Position numbers and translations under genes: made by a program | In this document: piece by piece, positions 54,026 to 62,601 of the stretch | How positions within the stretch are numbered: position 1 is the stretch's first letter | Layout: the number at the start of each line of letters is the position of its first letter | Notes under the pieces: model-generated | The model's input: the letters and a program-made list of their open reading frames with translations, nothing else | The model's database searches: none | Told to the model about the DNA's origin: nothing | Source: Candidatus Poribacteria bacterium | GTDB taxonomy: Bacteria; Poribacteria; WGA-4E; GCA-2687025 | Assembly (NCBI GenBank): GCA_028818695.1 | Contig: JAPPNK010000025.1 | Location: forward strand, 1-64,000 | DNA: 64,000 bases | Direction: 5' to 3'

Positions 54026-55201
54026 CTATTGCCTCTGCCGCCGCTCTGCGTCGTCTTCAATGTCCCAAATCCGAATCTCGCCGTCGTAAAAGCCGCCTAG
54101 AGCGATCGCCTTGCCGTCTTGAGACCAAGCGCGGCAGTAGGGCTGCTCCGGCGTTATCAAAAGCGTTTGAAGACGCTTCCATGTCGCCGCGTCGAATATC
54201 ATGCTATACGGGCTGCTGACGACAAACATTTTCTTCCGGTCCGGCGAGTACACAACGTAAGAGAGATTCTTTCCTAGATATCTGACCTTTTGAAGCAGGG
54301 CGCCTGTCTTTGCGTCCCATATCGTTAAGAAGAGGTCGGCCAGGCCCTCACTGACGACGCTCTTCCCATCTTGCGAATACTCGACCCAACCAAAATCGTA
54401 CTTGCCATCTCCTTCAATCTTTTGGATCAGCGCGCCTGTTTTCAGATCCCATATCCGAATGGTTTTGTCCCAGCTTGAGCTGGCGATACTCTTTCCGTCC
54501 GGCGAATAGGCGATATGCGTTATAAGGGCGGTGTGCCCAGAGAGCGTGTGAAGCAGCGCGCCTTTGTGTGGATCCCAGACCTTGATGGAGTTGCCGGCGC
54601 CAATAGCCGCAACCGCGCCTGCAGTCAGGTTTGCGAATATGGTATACTCGGGGCCCACCTTGTTATCGCGCTGAACTCCTTTGAGCGTGTGAAGCAGCGC
54701 GCCCGTCTCAACATCCCATACGCAAAGCGAATACGTTTCATGGCCCATCCGATCGTCAACGATGGCAGCAATTTTTCGATCGTCGGGGAAAAAGCGAGGT
54801 TCGTAAAACATATCGGTGTTCGGCATCTTCAAGGTTCTGACCGCTCCGGTCGCGATATCCCAGAGACGCAACTCTCCGTAGCCGCAGACGGCGGCCGTTC
54901 GACCGTCATGCGAAACCGCCGCAATGGAGAAGTCGGGGAGGGAGGAGAAACTCTTTGTATCAAGAAGCCGTCCAGTGTAGAGGTCCCAGAGACGGACGGC
55001 GTTGTCGCCTCCGGCGCTCAAGAGCGTTTTGCCGTCCGGAAAAAAGGCGACCGTTCTAACTCCGCCTGGATGCCCCGGCAAGATTATCCTCGGTGGAACA
55101 ATCTCTTCCGCGTCCTGTTGAAGCCAAATGGCCGCTGCAACTAAAGCTACCGCCGCCGCTAACGCGATGCCGACCCAATGCCATCGCTTCGTCTTGCCCA
55201 T
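54026..55201 (-). CDS. Membrane-anchored WD40-repeat protein
   Basis: 391 residues. One N-terminal helix (VGIALAAAVALVAAAIWL, residues 10-27) acts as an uncleaved anchor, then seven to eight WD40-like repeats form one propeller: VRTVAFFPDGKTLLSAGGDNAVRLWD, ITHIAYSPDGKSIASSSWDKTIRIWD and weaker ones. The propeller would lie outside the cytoplasmic membrane. It is the last gene of the run that includes four small coiled-coil membrane proteins, which probably assemble with it. More diverged than the array at 1-8831 and not a simple copy of it. Confidence 0.88.
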   Translation of the reverse strand: MGKTKRWHWVGIALAAAVALVAAAIWLQQDAEEIVPPRIILPGHPGGVRTVAFFPDGKTLLSAGGDNAVRLWDLYTGRLLDTKSFSSLPDFSIAAVSHDGRTAAVCGYGELRLWDIATGAVRTLKMPNTDMFYEPRFFPDDRKIAAIVDDRMGHETYSLCVWDVETGALLHTLKGVQRDNKVGPEYTIFANLTAGAVAAIGAGNSIKVWDPHKGALLHTLSGHTALITHIAYSPDGKSIASSSWDKTIRIWDLKTGALIQKIEGDGKYDFGWVEYSQDGKSVVSEGLADLFLTIWDAKTGALLQKVRYLGKNLSYVVYSPDRKKMFVVSSPYSMIFDAATWKRLQTLLITPEQPYCRAWSQDGKAIALGGFYDGEIRIWDIEDDAERRQRQ

Positions 55202-55252
55202 GAACGCCCTTCCTCCGCTTCCGCTTCATCGGTCTTTTGCCGCCTCTGCCGT

Positions 55253-55510
55253 TTATTCTGTGTCAGGTTGCCGCAGCTTTTCCAGCTCTCTCTCGCGGCG
55301 GGCGTCTTCCAGCATGAGCGTCATATCGGCGTATTGCTTGTCCATGCGTTCGCGCAGCAGCGCCATCTCTTGCTTTATCTGCTCCAGCTCCGGGTCCCGC
55401 TCTTTAGCGCCATTGCGTTGGCCGACCTTGTCAACAATAACGACGCCTATCGCGCCAAAAGAGACGAGACAGATAAATAACACAATAACTTGTAATTCAA
55501 GGGGGCCCAT
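55253..55510 (-). CDS. Small membrane/coiled-coil protein, paralogue 4
   Basis: 85 residues. Transmembrane helix at about 6-26 (LQVIVLFICLVSFGAIGVVIV) and a charged coiled coil with the shared motif MDKQYADMTLMLEDARRE. The plan (N-terminal helix, coiled coil, short tail) resembles PspB, but the sequence match is not convincing. GAGAGG precedes the ATG. 51 bp before the anchored WD40 gene. Confidence 0.75.
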   Translation of the reverse strand: MGPLELQVIVLFICLVSFGAIGVVIVDKVGQRNGAKERDPELEQIKQEMALLRERMDKQYADMTLMLEDARRERELEKLRQPDTE

Positions 55511-55603
55511 CGTTATGCCTCTCTATTCGTTTCAAGCTGCCGCCCCGCCGCGCTCAACGACTCCAGTTCCGCTCATTCCCTCGTCATTTGTTCTTCTTCC
55601 TTC

Positions 55604-55921
55604 TTAAACCTCCTCAGCCTCCGTTTTCTCTAGCGCCGCCGTCTCTTTGCGCTGGTCGTCCATCAGGATCGTCAATCGGGCGTATTGTTCATCCATGCGC
55701 CGCTGCAGTTCCGCTCTTTCTTTGCGCTCCGCTTCCAGTTCCCGCTTCAGCTCCTGGATCATTTTATTCTTCCCTTCCCGCCGCGATTGAACGAGATCGC
55801 CAATAAACTTGGTCAATAGATGCAAGCCTCCGACAAGCGCGAAGACAATCAATGCGGCGAAAATGATCTTGAATTCCCACTCTTTAACAAACTTAAAATA
55901 GTCAAAGATTCGATCAAGCAT
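55604..55921 (-). CDS. Small membrane/coiled-coil protein, paralogue 3
   Basis: 105 residues. Hydrophobic helix at about 17-38 (KIIFAALIVFALVGGLHLL), then a basic stretch and a coiled coil ending in the family motif MDEQYARLTILMDDQRKE. Start has AAGGGCGG. Function unknown; belongs to the four-member tandem family. Confidence 0.75.
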   Translation of the reverse strand: MLDRIFDYFKFVKEWEFKIIFAALIVFALVGGLHLLTKFIGDLVQSRREGKNKMIQELKRELEAERKERAELQRRMDEQYARLTILMDDQRKETAALEKTEAEEV

Positions 55922-55949
55922 TCGTCCGCCCTTTCTTCTTCAGCCGCAG

Positions 55950-56257
55950 TCATTCGCGCCGCGTCTTTTTCAGTTGCAAGGTTTCCCGCTCGCGTTCGTC
56001 TTGACCGCCGGCGAGCTCGCGGGCTGCCGTCTTTTCGCTGCGCAGCTCGTCCAGCGCCAAGGTCACGTTCGCGTATTGGTCGTCAAAACGTTCGCGCAGA
56101 GTCGTTATCTCTTCCTGCATCGCCTCCAGCGTCTTCTTAAGATCGGCATTCTCCTTTTTGGATTGGAATCGGGAGCGCAGCTGTGAAAACACTATAATCC
56201 CCAAAGCCCGACGATTCCCATACCGATAATGATCAGAACAAAGAGATAACCGTTCAT
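55950..56257 (-). pseudogene. Small membrane/coiled-coil protein, paralogue 2, frameshifted
   Basis: From ATG 56257 (AAAGGCGG upstream) the frame gives MNGYLFVLIIIGMGIVGLWG, clearly like paralogue 1, then stops at TAG. The neighbouring frame supplies the coiled coil (KKENADLKKTLEAMQEE, FDDQYANVTLALDELRSEK). The switch falls at a four-G run (CCCC at 56199-56202), and 308 bp is one base short of whole codons. A one-base loss in the run, real or a sequencing error, explains it. Confidence 0.75.
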
Positions 56258-56285
56258 TTGTCCGCCTTTCCGTCTTCAACCGCAG

Positions 56286-56591
56286 TCATTCGCGCCGCGT
56301 CTCTTTCAGTTGCAAGGTTTCCCGCTTGCGTTGTTCGTTGGGAAGCTGGAGCTGCCCCGCCGTTTTCTTGCGCAGATCGTCCAGCGCCAGGGTTACATTC
56401 GCATATTGGCTGTCAAAGCGTTGGCGCAGCGCCGCCATCTCGTTCTGCATCGCCTCCAGCTCCTGTTTCAGCGCTTGATTCTCCTTTTTCCATTGGGATT
56501 TGTTGTTAAACAATTTGATCAATGCATGCCCCCAACGACTGACGATCCCCATTCCAATAATGAGTAGAACAAAGACAAAAACGTTATCCAT
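56286..56591 (-). CDS. Small membrane/coiled-coil protein, paralogue 1
   Basis: 101 residues. Helix VFVFVLLIIGMGIVSRWG at about 4-21, then coiled coil QWKKENQALKQELEAMQNEM and the motif FDSQYANVTLALDDLRKK. Ends in LQLKETRRE, as paralogue 2 ends in LQLKKTRRE. AAGGGGGAACA precedes ATG 56591. It follows the phosphodiesterase gene by 29 bp. Confidence 0.8.
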   Translation of the reverse strand: MDNVFVFVLLIIGMGIVSRWGHALIKLFNNKSQWKKENQALKQELEAMQNEMAALRQRFDSQYANVTLALDDLRKKTAGQLQLPNEQRKRETLQLKETRRE

Positions 56592-56620
56592 TGTTCCCCC
56601 TTCCTTCTGCAGCCGGCGCG

Positions 56621-58093
56621 TCAAAGATACCCCAGCTCCTCCAACCGCGCCGCGATCTTCGCCTCATCCTCTTCAGAATACGCCGCCGCTTCCGCCTCGT
56701 CCTCTTCCAGAAGGTTGGCGCCTTGAGCGTCCGCGGGCGGCTCCACGCCTAGCAGGTCTAAAACGGTCGGCGCGACATCCAGCAGGCTCATACCCAGACG
56801 CGGCGACGGCTCATGCTCCACGCCCGGACCCGCCGCAATGAAAACGCCGCGCTCCGCATGATTCGCGTCGTCCGGCCCCGTGTCGTTCTCAAACGTGAGG
56901 ACGCGCCCCGATCCGACCTGCCCGATGGAGCGCCAATGCAGCCCGCCAAACTCCGCAATCAGATCGGGCGCGGCGCCGTTCACCTGCGCATACAGGTCTT
57001 CAGGCCGGCGCACGCGCGTTCCGATCGGTTTGTCTCCATCGCCCAGCGCCTCCAGGCTCTCGATGATCTCATCCCGCAGCGTTTCGACCTGCGTCTTCGG
57101 GACGGTTCCCTGCGGCTCGCGCCCCTTGATGTTCAAGAAAATGCGCCCATAGTAGCCGCCCTCGCCCCAGACGCGCGTCTTTTCCCAGTCGATCATCGAC
57201 ATCGTCAGGCGCGTCGGCTCGGACGGAGCCTCTTTGAGCGTCAAATATCCGTTCTGGATGAACCACTCGTTCAGGCAGATTCCTCCGTCCATGCGCTTCG
57301 CCCCATGGTCGGAGGCGACAAGGACGGTCGTCTCGCTGCCAAGAACCTCCAGCAGCTGTCCGATTTCGGCGTCCATCTCGATGTAAAAATCGCGGACAAC
57401 GTTTTCATACGGGTTGCCCGGCTCATACAGCCGGTGCCGCGGATCCACATATCGCCAGAAGGCGTGGTGAAGCCTGTCGACCGCCATGACGACCATCGCA
57501 AAGAAACGCCATGGCTTCGTCTGCGCGAGTCGGCGGGCGGCGGCGAACCGCTTCCGCATCATCTCGTAGAGCTGCGTCAGGAGCGAGTCCTTCGGCTCCA
57601 TGCGGAAATTGCGGACGTCGAACACATATCCGCCGGCGGCGCGGTCGACCTCCGCGGCGAGCGAGGCGGGATGCGTGAAGACGCGGTCGGCGTCCGGCGT
57701 CAAAAAGCAGGAGACAAGATGCCCGTTCATCGGACGCGGCGGATAGCTGGGCGGAACGCCGACAACAACGCTCTGCTCCGACATGGAGCCGAGTATGTCC
57801 CACAAGGTCGGCGCCTTGATGGAACGGGACGAGGCGAACGACAAGGGGGCGTAGGAATGGTCGGCGCGGTTTCGGAAGCCGTACACGCCCAACGTTCCTG
57901 GGTCGCGGCTCGTCATCATGCACATCCAAGCGGGGACGGTGATTGGCGGCGACACGCTTTCCAGCTCGCCGCGGACGCCTCGGTCAGCCAGCGCTTTCAG
58001 GTTCGGCAAGCCGTTCAGGCTCTTGCCGAACACAAACTGCGGCGTCAAGCAGTCGATGCCGATGAGAGCGACCCGTTCCGTTTTTTTTACCAT
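56621..58093 (-). CDS. Type I phosphodiesterase/nucleotide pyrophosphatase family enzyme
   Basis: 490 residues of the alkaline-phosphatase superfamily, PF01663-like. ALIGIDCLTPQF gives the first metal Asp; PPITVPAWMCMMTS has Thr52, the nucleophile of nucleotide pyrophosphatases; VVMAVDRLHHAFW and VASDHGAKRMDGG supply the remaining metal ligands. No signal peptide; probably cytoplasmic. Acidic C-terminus. Substrate unknown. Start at 58093 overlaps the upstream dioxygenase by 7 bp; a longer start is rejected because it lies inside that gene. Confidence 0.9.
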   Translation of the reverse strand: MVKKTERVALIGIDCLTPQFVFGKSLNGLPNLKALADRGVRGELESVSPPITVPAWMCMMTSRDPGTLGVYGFRNRADHSYAPLSFASSRSIKAPTLWDILGSMSEQSVVVGVPPSYPPRPMNGHLVSCFLTPDADRVFTHPASLAAEVDRAAGGYVFDVRNFRMEPKDSLLTQLYEMMRKRFAAARRLAQTKPWRFFAMVVMAVDRLHHAFWRYVDPRHRLYEPGNPYENVVRDFYIEMDAEIGQLLEVLGSETTVLVASDHGAKRMDGGICLNEWFIQNGYLTLKEAPSEPTRLTMSMIDWEKTRVWGEGGYYGRIFLNIKGREPQGTVPKTQVETLRDEIIESLEALGDGDKPIGTRVRRPEDLYAQVNGAAPDLIAEFGGLHWRSIGQVGSGRVLTFENDTGPDDANHAERGVFIAAGPGVEHEPSPRLGMSLLDVAPTVLDLLGVEPPADAQGANLLEEDEAEAAAYSEEDEAKIAARLEELGYL

Positions 58094-58779
58094 TTCACGT
58101 TCATCGCAAAGCGGGGCTGGGAGCTGACATTCATGCTGCCGCTGTGCGCCGTGAAGATGCTGTAAAAGAGAATGTCGCCGCGCTTCGGCGTCGTTTCGAC
58201 CGGCGCGCCGATGTCCAACTTCCGAAACGCCTGCCCCAGCTGCCACATGAGCGCAAACTTCTCAGGCGCGCTGCGCGCGAGAGCCTGCGCCTTCAGATGC
58301 GACTTCGGCCAGATGAGCGTCCCCCCGCCATGCTTCGGCACATCGTTCAAAAACAGCATGGCCGCAAGGCGGCACGGCGTCGGAAAAGTCTTGAACCCAT
58401 GCTCCTTGATGGTGTGATCAAGATGGGGGCCATGGGGGCGCCATTCGTCCTGCGTCGGAAACACGTTGATGCAGTAGGCGCTGCCGGGCGGACGGTAGGA
58501 GTCCGGTTCGGGGGGCGCGTCGCCCAGCTGCGCGACAGCCGCCATCGCTTCGGGCGTGTAGCAGGCGGTCAGGTCGGGGTCTTTAAACGACTGATGCCCT
58601 CTCGGGGCGTCCGCCCAGGTCTCTGGGTTGTCAGGGTCCAGTTTCAGGTTGCGCCACATGGCGCCGTAGGCTTTGCGGGCGATCTCGTCGGGGATTAAGC
58701 CCGAGGCGAGCAGATACCCGTTCTCCAAAAAATACTCAATCTGCTCCTGCGTGAGCGGAGCCGCCGCGGTTTGATTCAT
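58087..58779 (-). CDS. Phytanoyl-CoA dioxygenase family protein (HxD intact)
   Basis: 230 residues of the PhyH Fe(II)/2-oxoglutarate oxygenase fold. HGPHLDHTIKEHG carries the iron-binding HxD (His119, Asp121), FTAHSGSMN the distal His, and QPRFAMN the 2-oxoglutarate Arg. LNDVPKHGGGTLIWPKSH is typical of the family. The substrate is not predictable; such proteins are numerous in Poribacteria-like genomes. Overlaps both neighbours by a few bases. Confidence 0.88.
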   Translation of the reverse strand: MNQTAAAPLTQEQIEYFLENGYLLASGLIPDEIARKAYGAMWRNLKLDPDNPETWADAPRGHQSFKDPDLTACYTPEAMAAVAQLGDAPPEPDSYRPPGSAYCINVFPTQDEWRPHGPHLDHTIKEHGFKTFPTPCRLAAMLFLNDVPKHGGGTLIWPKSHLKAQALARSAPEKFALMWQLGQAFRKLDIGAPVETTPKRGDILFYSIFTAHSGSMNVSSQPRFAMNVKW

Positions 58780-59492
58780 ACTCGTACCCTTTCATGATGA
58801 TTCTCGAACGTCATTTCGCATAACTCAGCAATCTCATCAATCTCAACCCCCCGCCAATTTTCCACATCCGGCCGATGCGGATCGTAAACATCGGTCAAGT
58901 CAACCCGCTTCAGTATCGGGAACATGCCGACTGCCGCCGCTCCTGTCAGCTCTTCGCCGCTTCCATCCCCAATATAGACGCATTCTTGCGGCTTCACATT
59001 CAACCGCCGACATGCCGTCTCATAGATCGCCCGCGCCGGCTTCTTGATCCGCTCCTCGCAAGAGAATATCGCCGCGTCTATATGTTTTGCTAAGGGCGAA
59101 TGGGGAAAACATTTCAGCGTGTCCGCTGCGCAATTTGTGATCATGCCGAGAAGATGTCCGCGCGATTTCAACTGCGCGAGAGCTTTCAACGTTTCAGCGT
59201 TAGGTATAAGCGACTTTTGGGTGAATCGATACCTCAGGGCGGCCGCTTGCGCAATCTGCGAGCGGTTCGCTTTCCTGTCCAAACGTCGGCATGCCTCTAC
59301 AAGGTTCTCTTCTACGGAACGGCTCGTTCCTACGGCGCGCTCATAAAACAGCCGCTTCATCGCTTCTCGGAATTCGGGATGCGGCGCATGTAAAACCGCA
59401 GCCGTTTCTTCTAAAACTTGATCATAAGCTCTGCGGCTATAGGAAGGTACCAACGTTCCGAAGAGATCGAAGATGAGCGCTTTATACCGCAT
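58776..59492 (-). CDS. HAD-superfamily hydrolase, dehalogenase-type motif
   Basis: 238 residues. Motif I is IFDLFGTLV (the second Asp of DxD is Phe, as in L-2-haloacid dehalogenase and related enzymes with DxY/F), motif II MITNCAAD, motif III lysine in EERIKKPARAIYE, motif IV YIGDGSGEELTGA. Cap C1 is helical. A phosphatase would be expected to keep the second Asp, so a different reaction is possible. Start has AGGAAAA. Confidence 0.85.
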   Translation of the reverse strand: MRYKALIFDLFGTLVPSYSRRAYDQVLEETAAVLHAPHPEFREAMKRLFYERAVGTSRSVEENLVEACRRLDRKANRSQIAQAAALRYRFTQKSLIPNAETLKALAQLKSRGHLLGMITNCAADTLKCFPHSPLAKHIDAAIFSCEERIKKPARAIYETACRRLNVKPQECVYIGDGSGEELTGAAAVGMFPILKRVDLTDVYDPHRPDVENWRGVEIDEIAELCEMTFENHHERVRV

Positions 59493-59523
59493 TTTTCCTG
59501 ATAGAAACCGTCATTTTAACCCG

Positions 59524-60282
59524 TCAAGGCGGAGCGTTCGACAGGTCCGGCTCGCGCCAGACGCCCGATGCTTCGTTGGTCAAGATCGCTCTCTGCGGCT
59601 CCGCTGCCGCCGACAACGTCCTCGGCGACGGCTTATAGCCCGGCCATACCGCCGCGTCCATCCGACCGAAGTTGACGATGACCGTCTTGCGCGTTTTCGT
59701 TGAAAGGTTCGGCAAGCCGTTATGGAGCAGCCCCTCATTGAAAAGGATCATGTCGCCCGCGCTCACATCGTCAAACGCATGCGGCTCCTGCTCCTCTGCG
59801 CCTGACCGGTGCGAACCCGGCACAACGGCGAATTCGCCCTCCCCGGGTCCGACATCGGTTAAGCAGTAAAAAACCTTCACCATCGGGCAGATGAACGCGC
59901 CCTGCGACACATGCCCGTTTGCATGGCTGCTCACGCCCCGATGCCAGTTGCCGCCGGCGTAGCCTGGATACGTATAGTACAGTTCATTGTCGATATGCCT
60001 GTAATCGGCGCCGAGAAAAGTCTCCAGATACGGCGCGGCGGCGGGATGGTTTAAAAAACAGGCGAAGCGCGGGTCCGCGTCAATGATGCGCGACACGGGG
60101 CGGTTCAGCTGATGCCGTATGCCGTCGGGGTTGTCCGCGTTCAGCGCTTCAATATCGGCAGACTCCGCCTCTCCCGTCCATCTGAGCGTTTCAGCGACCT
60201 CGCCGGGCGTCATTCCGTTTTTGAGATGCAGATAACCCAGCGCGTCAAACGGGCCGCCGATCTCTTTGCGGCGGTCGTTCAT
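59524..60282 (-). CDS. Phytanoyl-CoA dioxygenase family protein with HxG at the iron site
   Basis: 252 residues of the PhyH type. GGNWHRGVSSHANGH carries His114-x-Gly116 where the usual iron ligand is HxD. The distal His is His187 (LLHNGLPN) and the 2-oxoglutarate Arg is Arg198 (TKTRKTVIVN). LTDVGPGEGEFAVVPGSHRSG is typical. HxG/HxA occurs in Fe/2-oxoglutarate halogenases, but HxG variants are also common in this marine-type PhyH subgroup. ATGA overlap with the XylF-like gene. Confidence 0.86.
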   Translation of the reverse strand: MNDRRKEIGGPFDALGYLHLKNGMTPGEVAETLRWTGEAESADIEALNADNPDGIRHQLNRPVSRIIDADPRFACFLNHPAAAPYLETFLGADYRHIDNELYYTYPGYAGGNWHRGVSSHANGHVSQGAFICPMVKVFYCLTDVGPGEGEFAVVPGSHRSGAEEQEPHAFDDVSAGDMILFNEGLLHNGLPNLSTKTRKTVIVNFGRMDAAVWPGYKPSPRTLSAAAEPQRAILTNEASGVWREPDLSNAPP

Positions 60283-61322
60283 GGGGTCGGCCGCTCTTCT
60301 ATTGGGACATCCTGATACACATCCTCCAGCGAATGGAACCCATCCTTGACGACAACTTCGTACAGGTTGCTTTTGTCCACCTGAACAGGGTCCAGCAGGA
60401 CGGACGGCACATCGATTTTGCCGTTCGGGGTTGTCTGGCTTGTCGCGGGCTTTTCCCCCTTCGCCAGGGCGACTGCCAGCTCGGCGGCGCGCTCCGCAAG
60501 CGGCTTCAACGGCTTATACACCGTCATCGTCTGCAAACCGGCAGCGATGCGCTGACAGGCGGCAAGGTCGGCGTCCTGCCCGCTCACGGCTGTTTTCCCG
60601 GCAAGCCCCCGCGCGCGCAGAGCTTCCACCGCCCCGCCCGCCGTCCCGTCGTTCGAAGCGACGATCGCGTCGATCATGTTGCGCTGCGCCGTCAAGGCGT
60701 TCTCCACATGCCCAAGCGCCTCGCTCGGATCCCAGTTGTCCGTCCATTGGTCGCCGACGACGCGGATCGCTCCTTTATCCAGAAACGGTTTCAAAGCGCG
60801 CTCCTGCCCCGCCCGCAGCAGTTTCGCGTTGTTATCGGACGGCGAGCCGCCCAGCAAAAAGTAGTTGCCCTCCGGCACAACGCGCGTCAGATACTCCGCC
60901 TGCATATATCCGACCCGCTCGTTGTCGAAAGAGATGTACATGTCCAGATCGCAGTTTCGGATGATGCGGTCGTATGCAAGCACCGGAACATCCGCCTTTT
61001 TCGCCGCTTCCACAATTGCCGCGGCAGCCTCTCCGTCGCGCGGGATGACGACCAGCGCGTCAACGCCCTGCGCGAGCAGATTTTCCGCCTGCGAATTTTG
61101 CTTGTCGGGGCTGCCGTCCGCCGATTGGACCAGCGTCTCGCCGCCCAGCGCCTCAACGCGCGCCTTGAACAGGTCTCTGTCCCGTTTCCACCGCTCCACG
61201 CGCAGAGAATCCATCGACAAGCCGATGCGTATCTTCTCCGCTTTCTCCGCCTTCTCCGGCGAGGCGCACCCCGCCAGAAACGCGCACAGCGCCGCCGCCA
61301 TCCATATCGTTAATCGCCGCAT
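60279..61322 (-). CDS. Sugar-binding lipoprotein, XylF-like
   Basis: 347 residues. Lipobox LAGC after MRRLTIWMAAALCAF, then a periplasmic-binding fold: IGLSMDSLRVERWKRDRDLF, GVDALVVIPRDGEAA, NERVGYMQAEYL and DAIVASNDGTAGGAVEAL are those of D-xylose-binding proteins. No ABC ATPase or permease lies in the window, so it is either an orphan binding protein or uses components elsewhere. It overlaps the CsgG-like gene by 13 bp. Confidence 0.88.
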   Translation of the reverse strand: MRRLTIWMAAALCAFLAGCASPEKAEKAEKIRIGLSMDSLRVERWKRDRDLFKARVEALGGETLVQSADGSPDKQNSQAENLLAQGVDALVVIPRDGEAAAAIVEAAKKADVPVLAYDRIIRNCDLDMYISFDNERVGYMQAEYLTRVVPEGNYFLLGGSPSDNNAKLLRAGQERALKPFLDKGAIRVVGDQWTDNWDPSEALGHVENALTAQRNMIDAIVASNDGTAGGAVEALRARGLAGKTAVSGQDADLAACQRIAAGLQTMTVYKPLKPLAERAAELAVALAKGEKPATSQTTPNGKIDVPSVLLDPVQVDKSNLYEVVVKDGFHSLEDVYQDVPIEERPTP

Positions 61323-62578
61323 GTCGCCTCTCCGTTCTCTTCCTTGTCCGATTCCAGCTCCAACCTGACAATGTCGCCTCTCAACGCCTCGCCCGACACC
61401 AGAACGGCGCGCGACATTGCGGGGCGCATCGTCTCTTCGACTCGTATCGCTCCGATCTGCTTTTCGACCGCGCCGATCTTTTCGCCCGTGTCGGGGTCCA
61501 GCACCGGCTCGCCTTCTCGAAAGACGCGGAACATGTCGCCCGCTTTCACCTTGTGTTTTCCGCCTAGGTTGATGTAGATCTCTTTCTCCTGAACAAACGC
61601 GATCTTTCCGATGAGCGTCTCCCGCGCCGGCTCCTCTGCCGTCTCTTCAGGCAGCGCCGGCCCAATGCGCTCCCGCAGCTGCGCGACAGCCGAATCCAGC
61701 GTCTTCGCCGTGACGATTCCAAGCAGCGTTCGGCGGTAGTTGGGCGGCGAGCCTAGCTTTTCAGGCGCGTCCCAGCCTTTCACGCCGAATTTAACCTTGT
61801 TCAAAATGCGGTATTCCACAACAGGCGGTCGCTGTTTCGGCGCGACAGCCGCCTGAGAGCCGACCCTCGCCGACGCCCCTTGGTTGTCTAAGGAGGTTGA
61901 GAGCGGTCCCGTCTGCGCAGAGCCTATAGAATATGTCGCCGTTTCGTCAATGCGCGTGGACAGCAACTCGTCTCCCTCCGGTCCGTAGGCGGTGAAATGA
62001 AGCCGCGTCGACGCTCGATAATGCGCCGCCTCGACCCCGACCCTGCCGGTTGCCGAAATCGTCCCTCCGCCGCCCATCTGTCCGGCTGTCGTCCCGCGCA
62101 GCCTGTCCTGCTTGAACTTCTCGATCTTGCCGGTCAAGAGCGCGTCCGCGCCCAGATGCGCCGCAAGCCGTTTCCGCGCCTCCTCTTTTTTAAGATCTTT
62201 TGGATTCAGCTTGAGCTCATCCAGCGCCGCGTTCATCTCTTCTGGGGAGATCGGCTCGTATCTGTAGGCGTTCTCCAGCGTTGTCGTCAGCATGTCGCGG
62301 AAGCCTGCCGCAAGATCCCACCGCTCGCGCGCGCCGCGCGACCGTCCGAAGAGACGCTCCAACGGGCCCATCGGAATGCATCCGCACCCGCGCGGAGAAT
62401 CGAACCCGGAGCTGTCTTGAAATTCAAGGACGGCAAACCGCTTATTGAACGACTCATCCTCCGACCATGCTGTCAAAAGCGAGGCGAAGAAAAACGCGCC
62501 GACGGCAAAAAGCGCGCCTGTTCGAAAAACGCGCGCGGGATATGGGCGGGCAAATTTGAAAGAGAAAAAAAGAGGCAA
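61310..62578 (-). CDS. CsgG/FlgT-like secreted protein
   Basis: 422 residues. A signal-like hydrophobic stretch (VGAFFFASLLTAW) near residues 26-38 is not clearly cleaved. FAVLEFQD, FRDMLTTTLENAYRYEPISPEEM and LAAHLGADALLTGKIEKF are CsgG/HfaB-like. The C-terminal part (GKIAFVQEKEIYINLGGKHKVKAGDMFRV) resembles FlgT-C. CsgG forms outer-membrane export channels in curli systems, but no curlin is here. TTG start with GGAG. Role unknown. Confidence 0.78.
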   Translation of the reverse strand: MPLFFSFKFARPYPARVFRTGALFAVGAFFFASLLTAWSEDESFNKRFAVLEFQDSSGFDSPRGCGCIPMGPLERLFGRSRGARERWDLAAGFRDMLTTTLENAYRYEPISPEEMNAALDELKLNPKDLKKEEARKRLAAHLGADALLTGKIEKFKQDRLRGTTAGQMGGGGTISATGRVGVEAAHYRASTRLHFTAYGPEGDELLSTRIDETATYSIGSAQTGPLSTSLDNQGASARVGSQAAVAPKQRPPVVEYRILNKVKFGVKGWDAPEKLGSPPNYRRTLLGIVTAKTLDSAVAQLRERIGPALPEETAEEPARETLIGKIAFVQEKEIYINLGGKHKVKAGDMFRVFREGEPVLDPDTGEKIGAVEKQIGAIRVEETMRPAMSRAVLVSGEALRGDIVRLELESDKEENGEATCGD

Positions 62579-62601
62579 GGGTTGCTCCGTTCAGAGGCGC
62601 G

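Noticed and set aside
56813-58165. 450-residue plus-strand frame over the phosphodiesterase
   Set aside because: The opposite frame has intact catalytic motifs and family signature; this one is compositionally an antisense frame.
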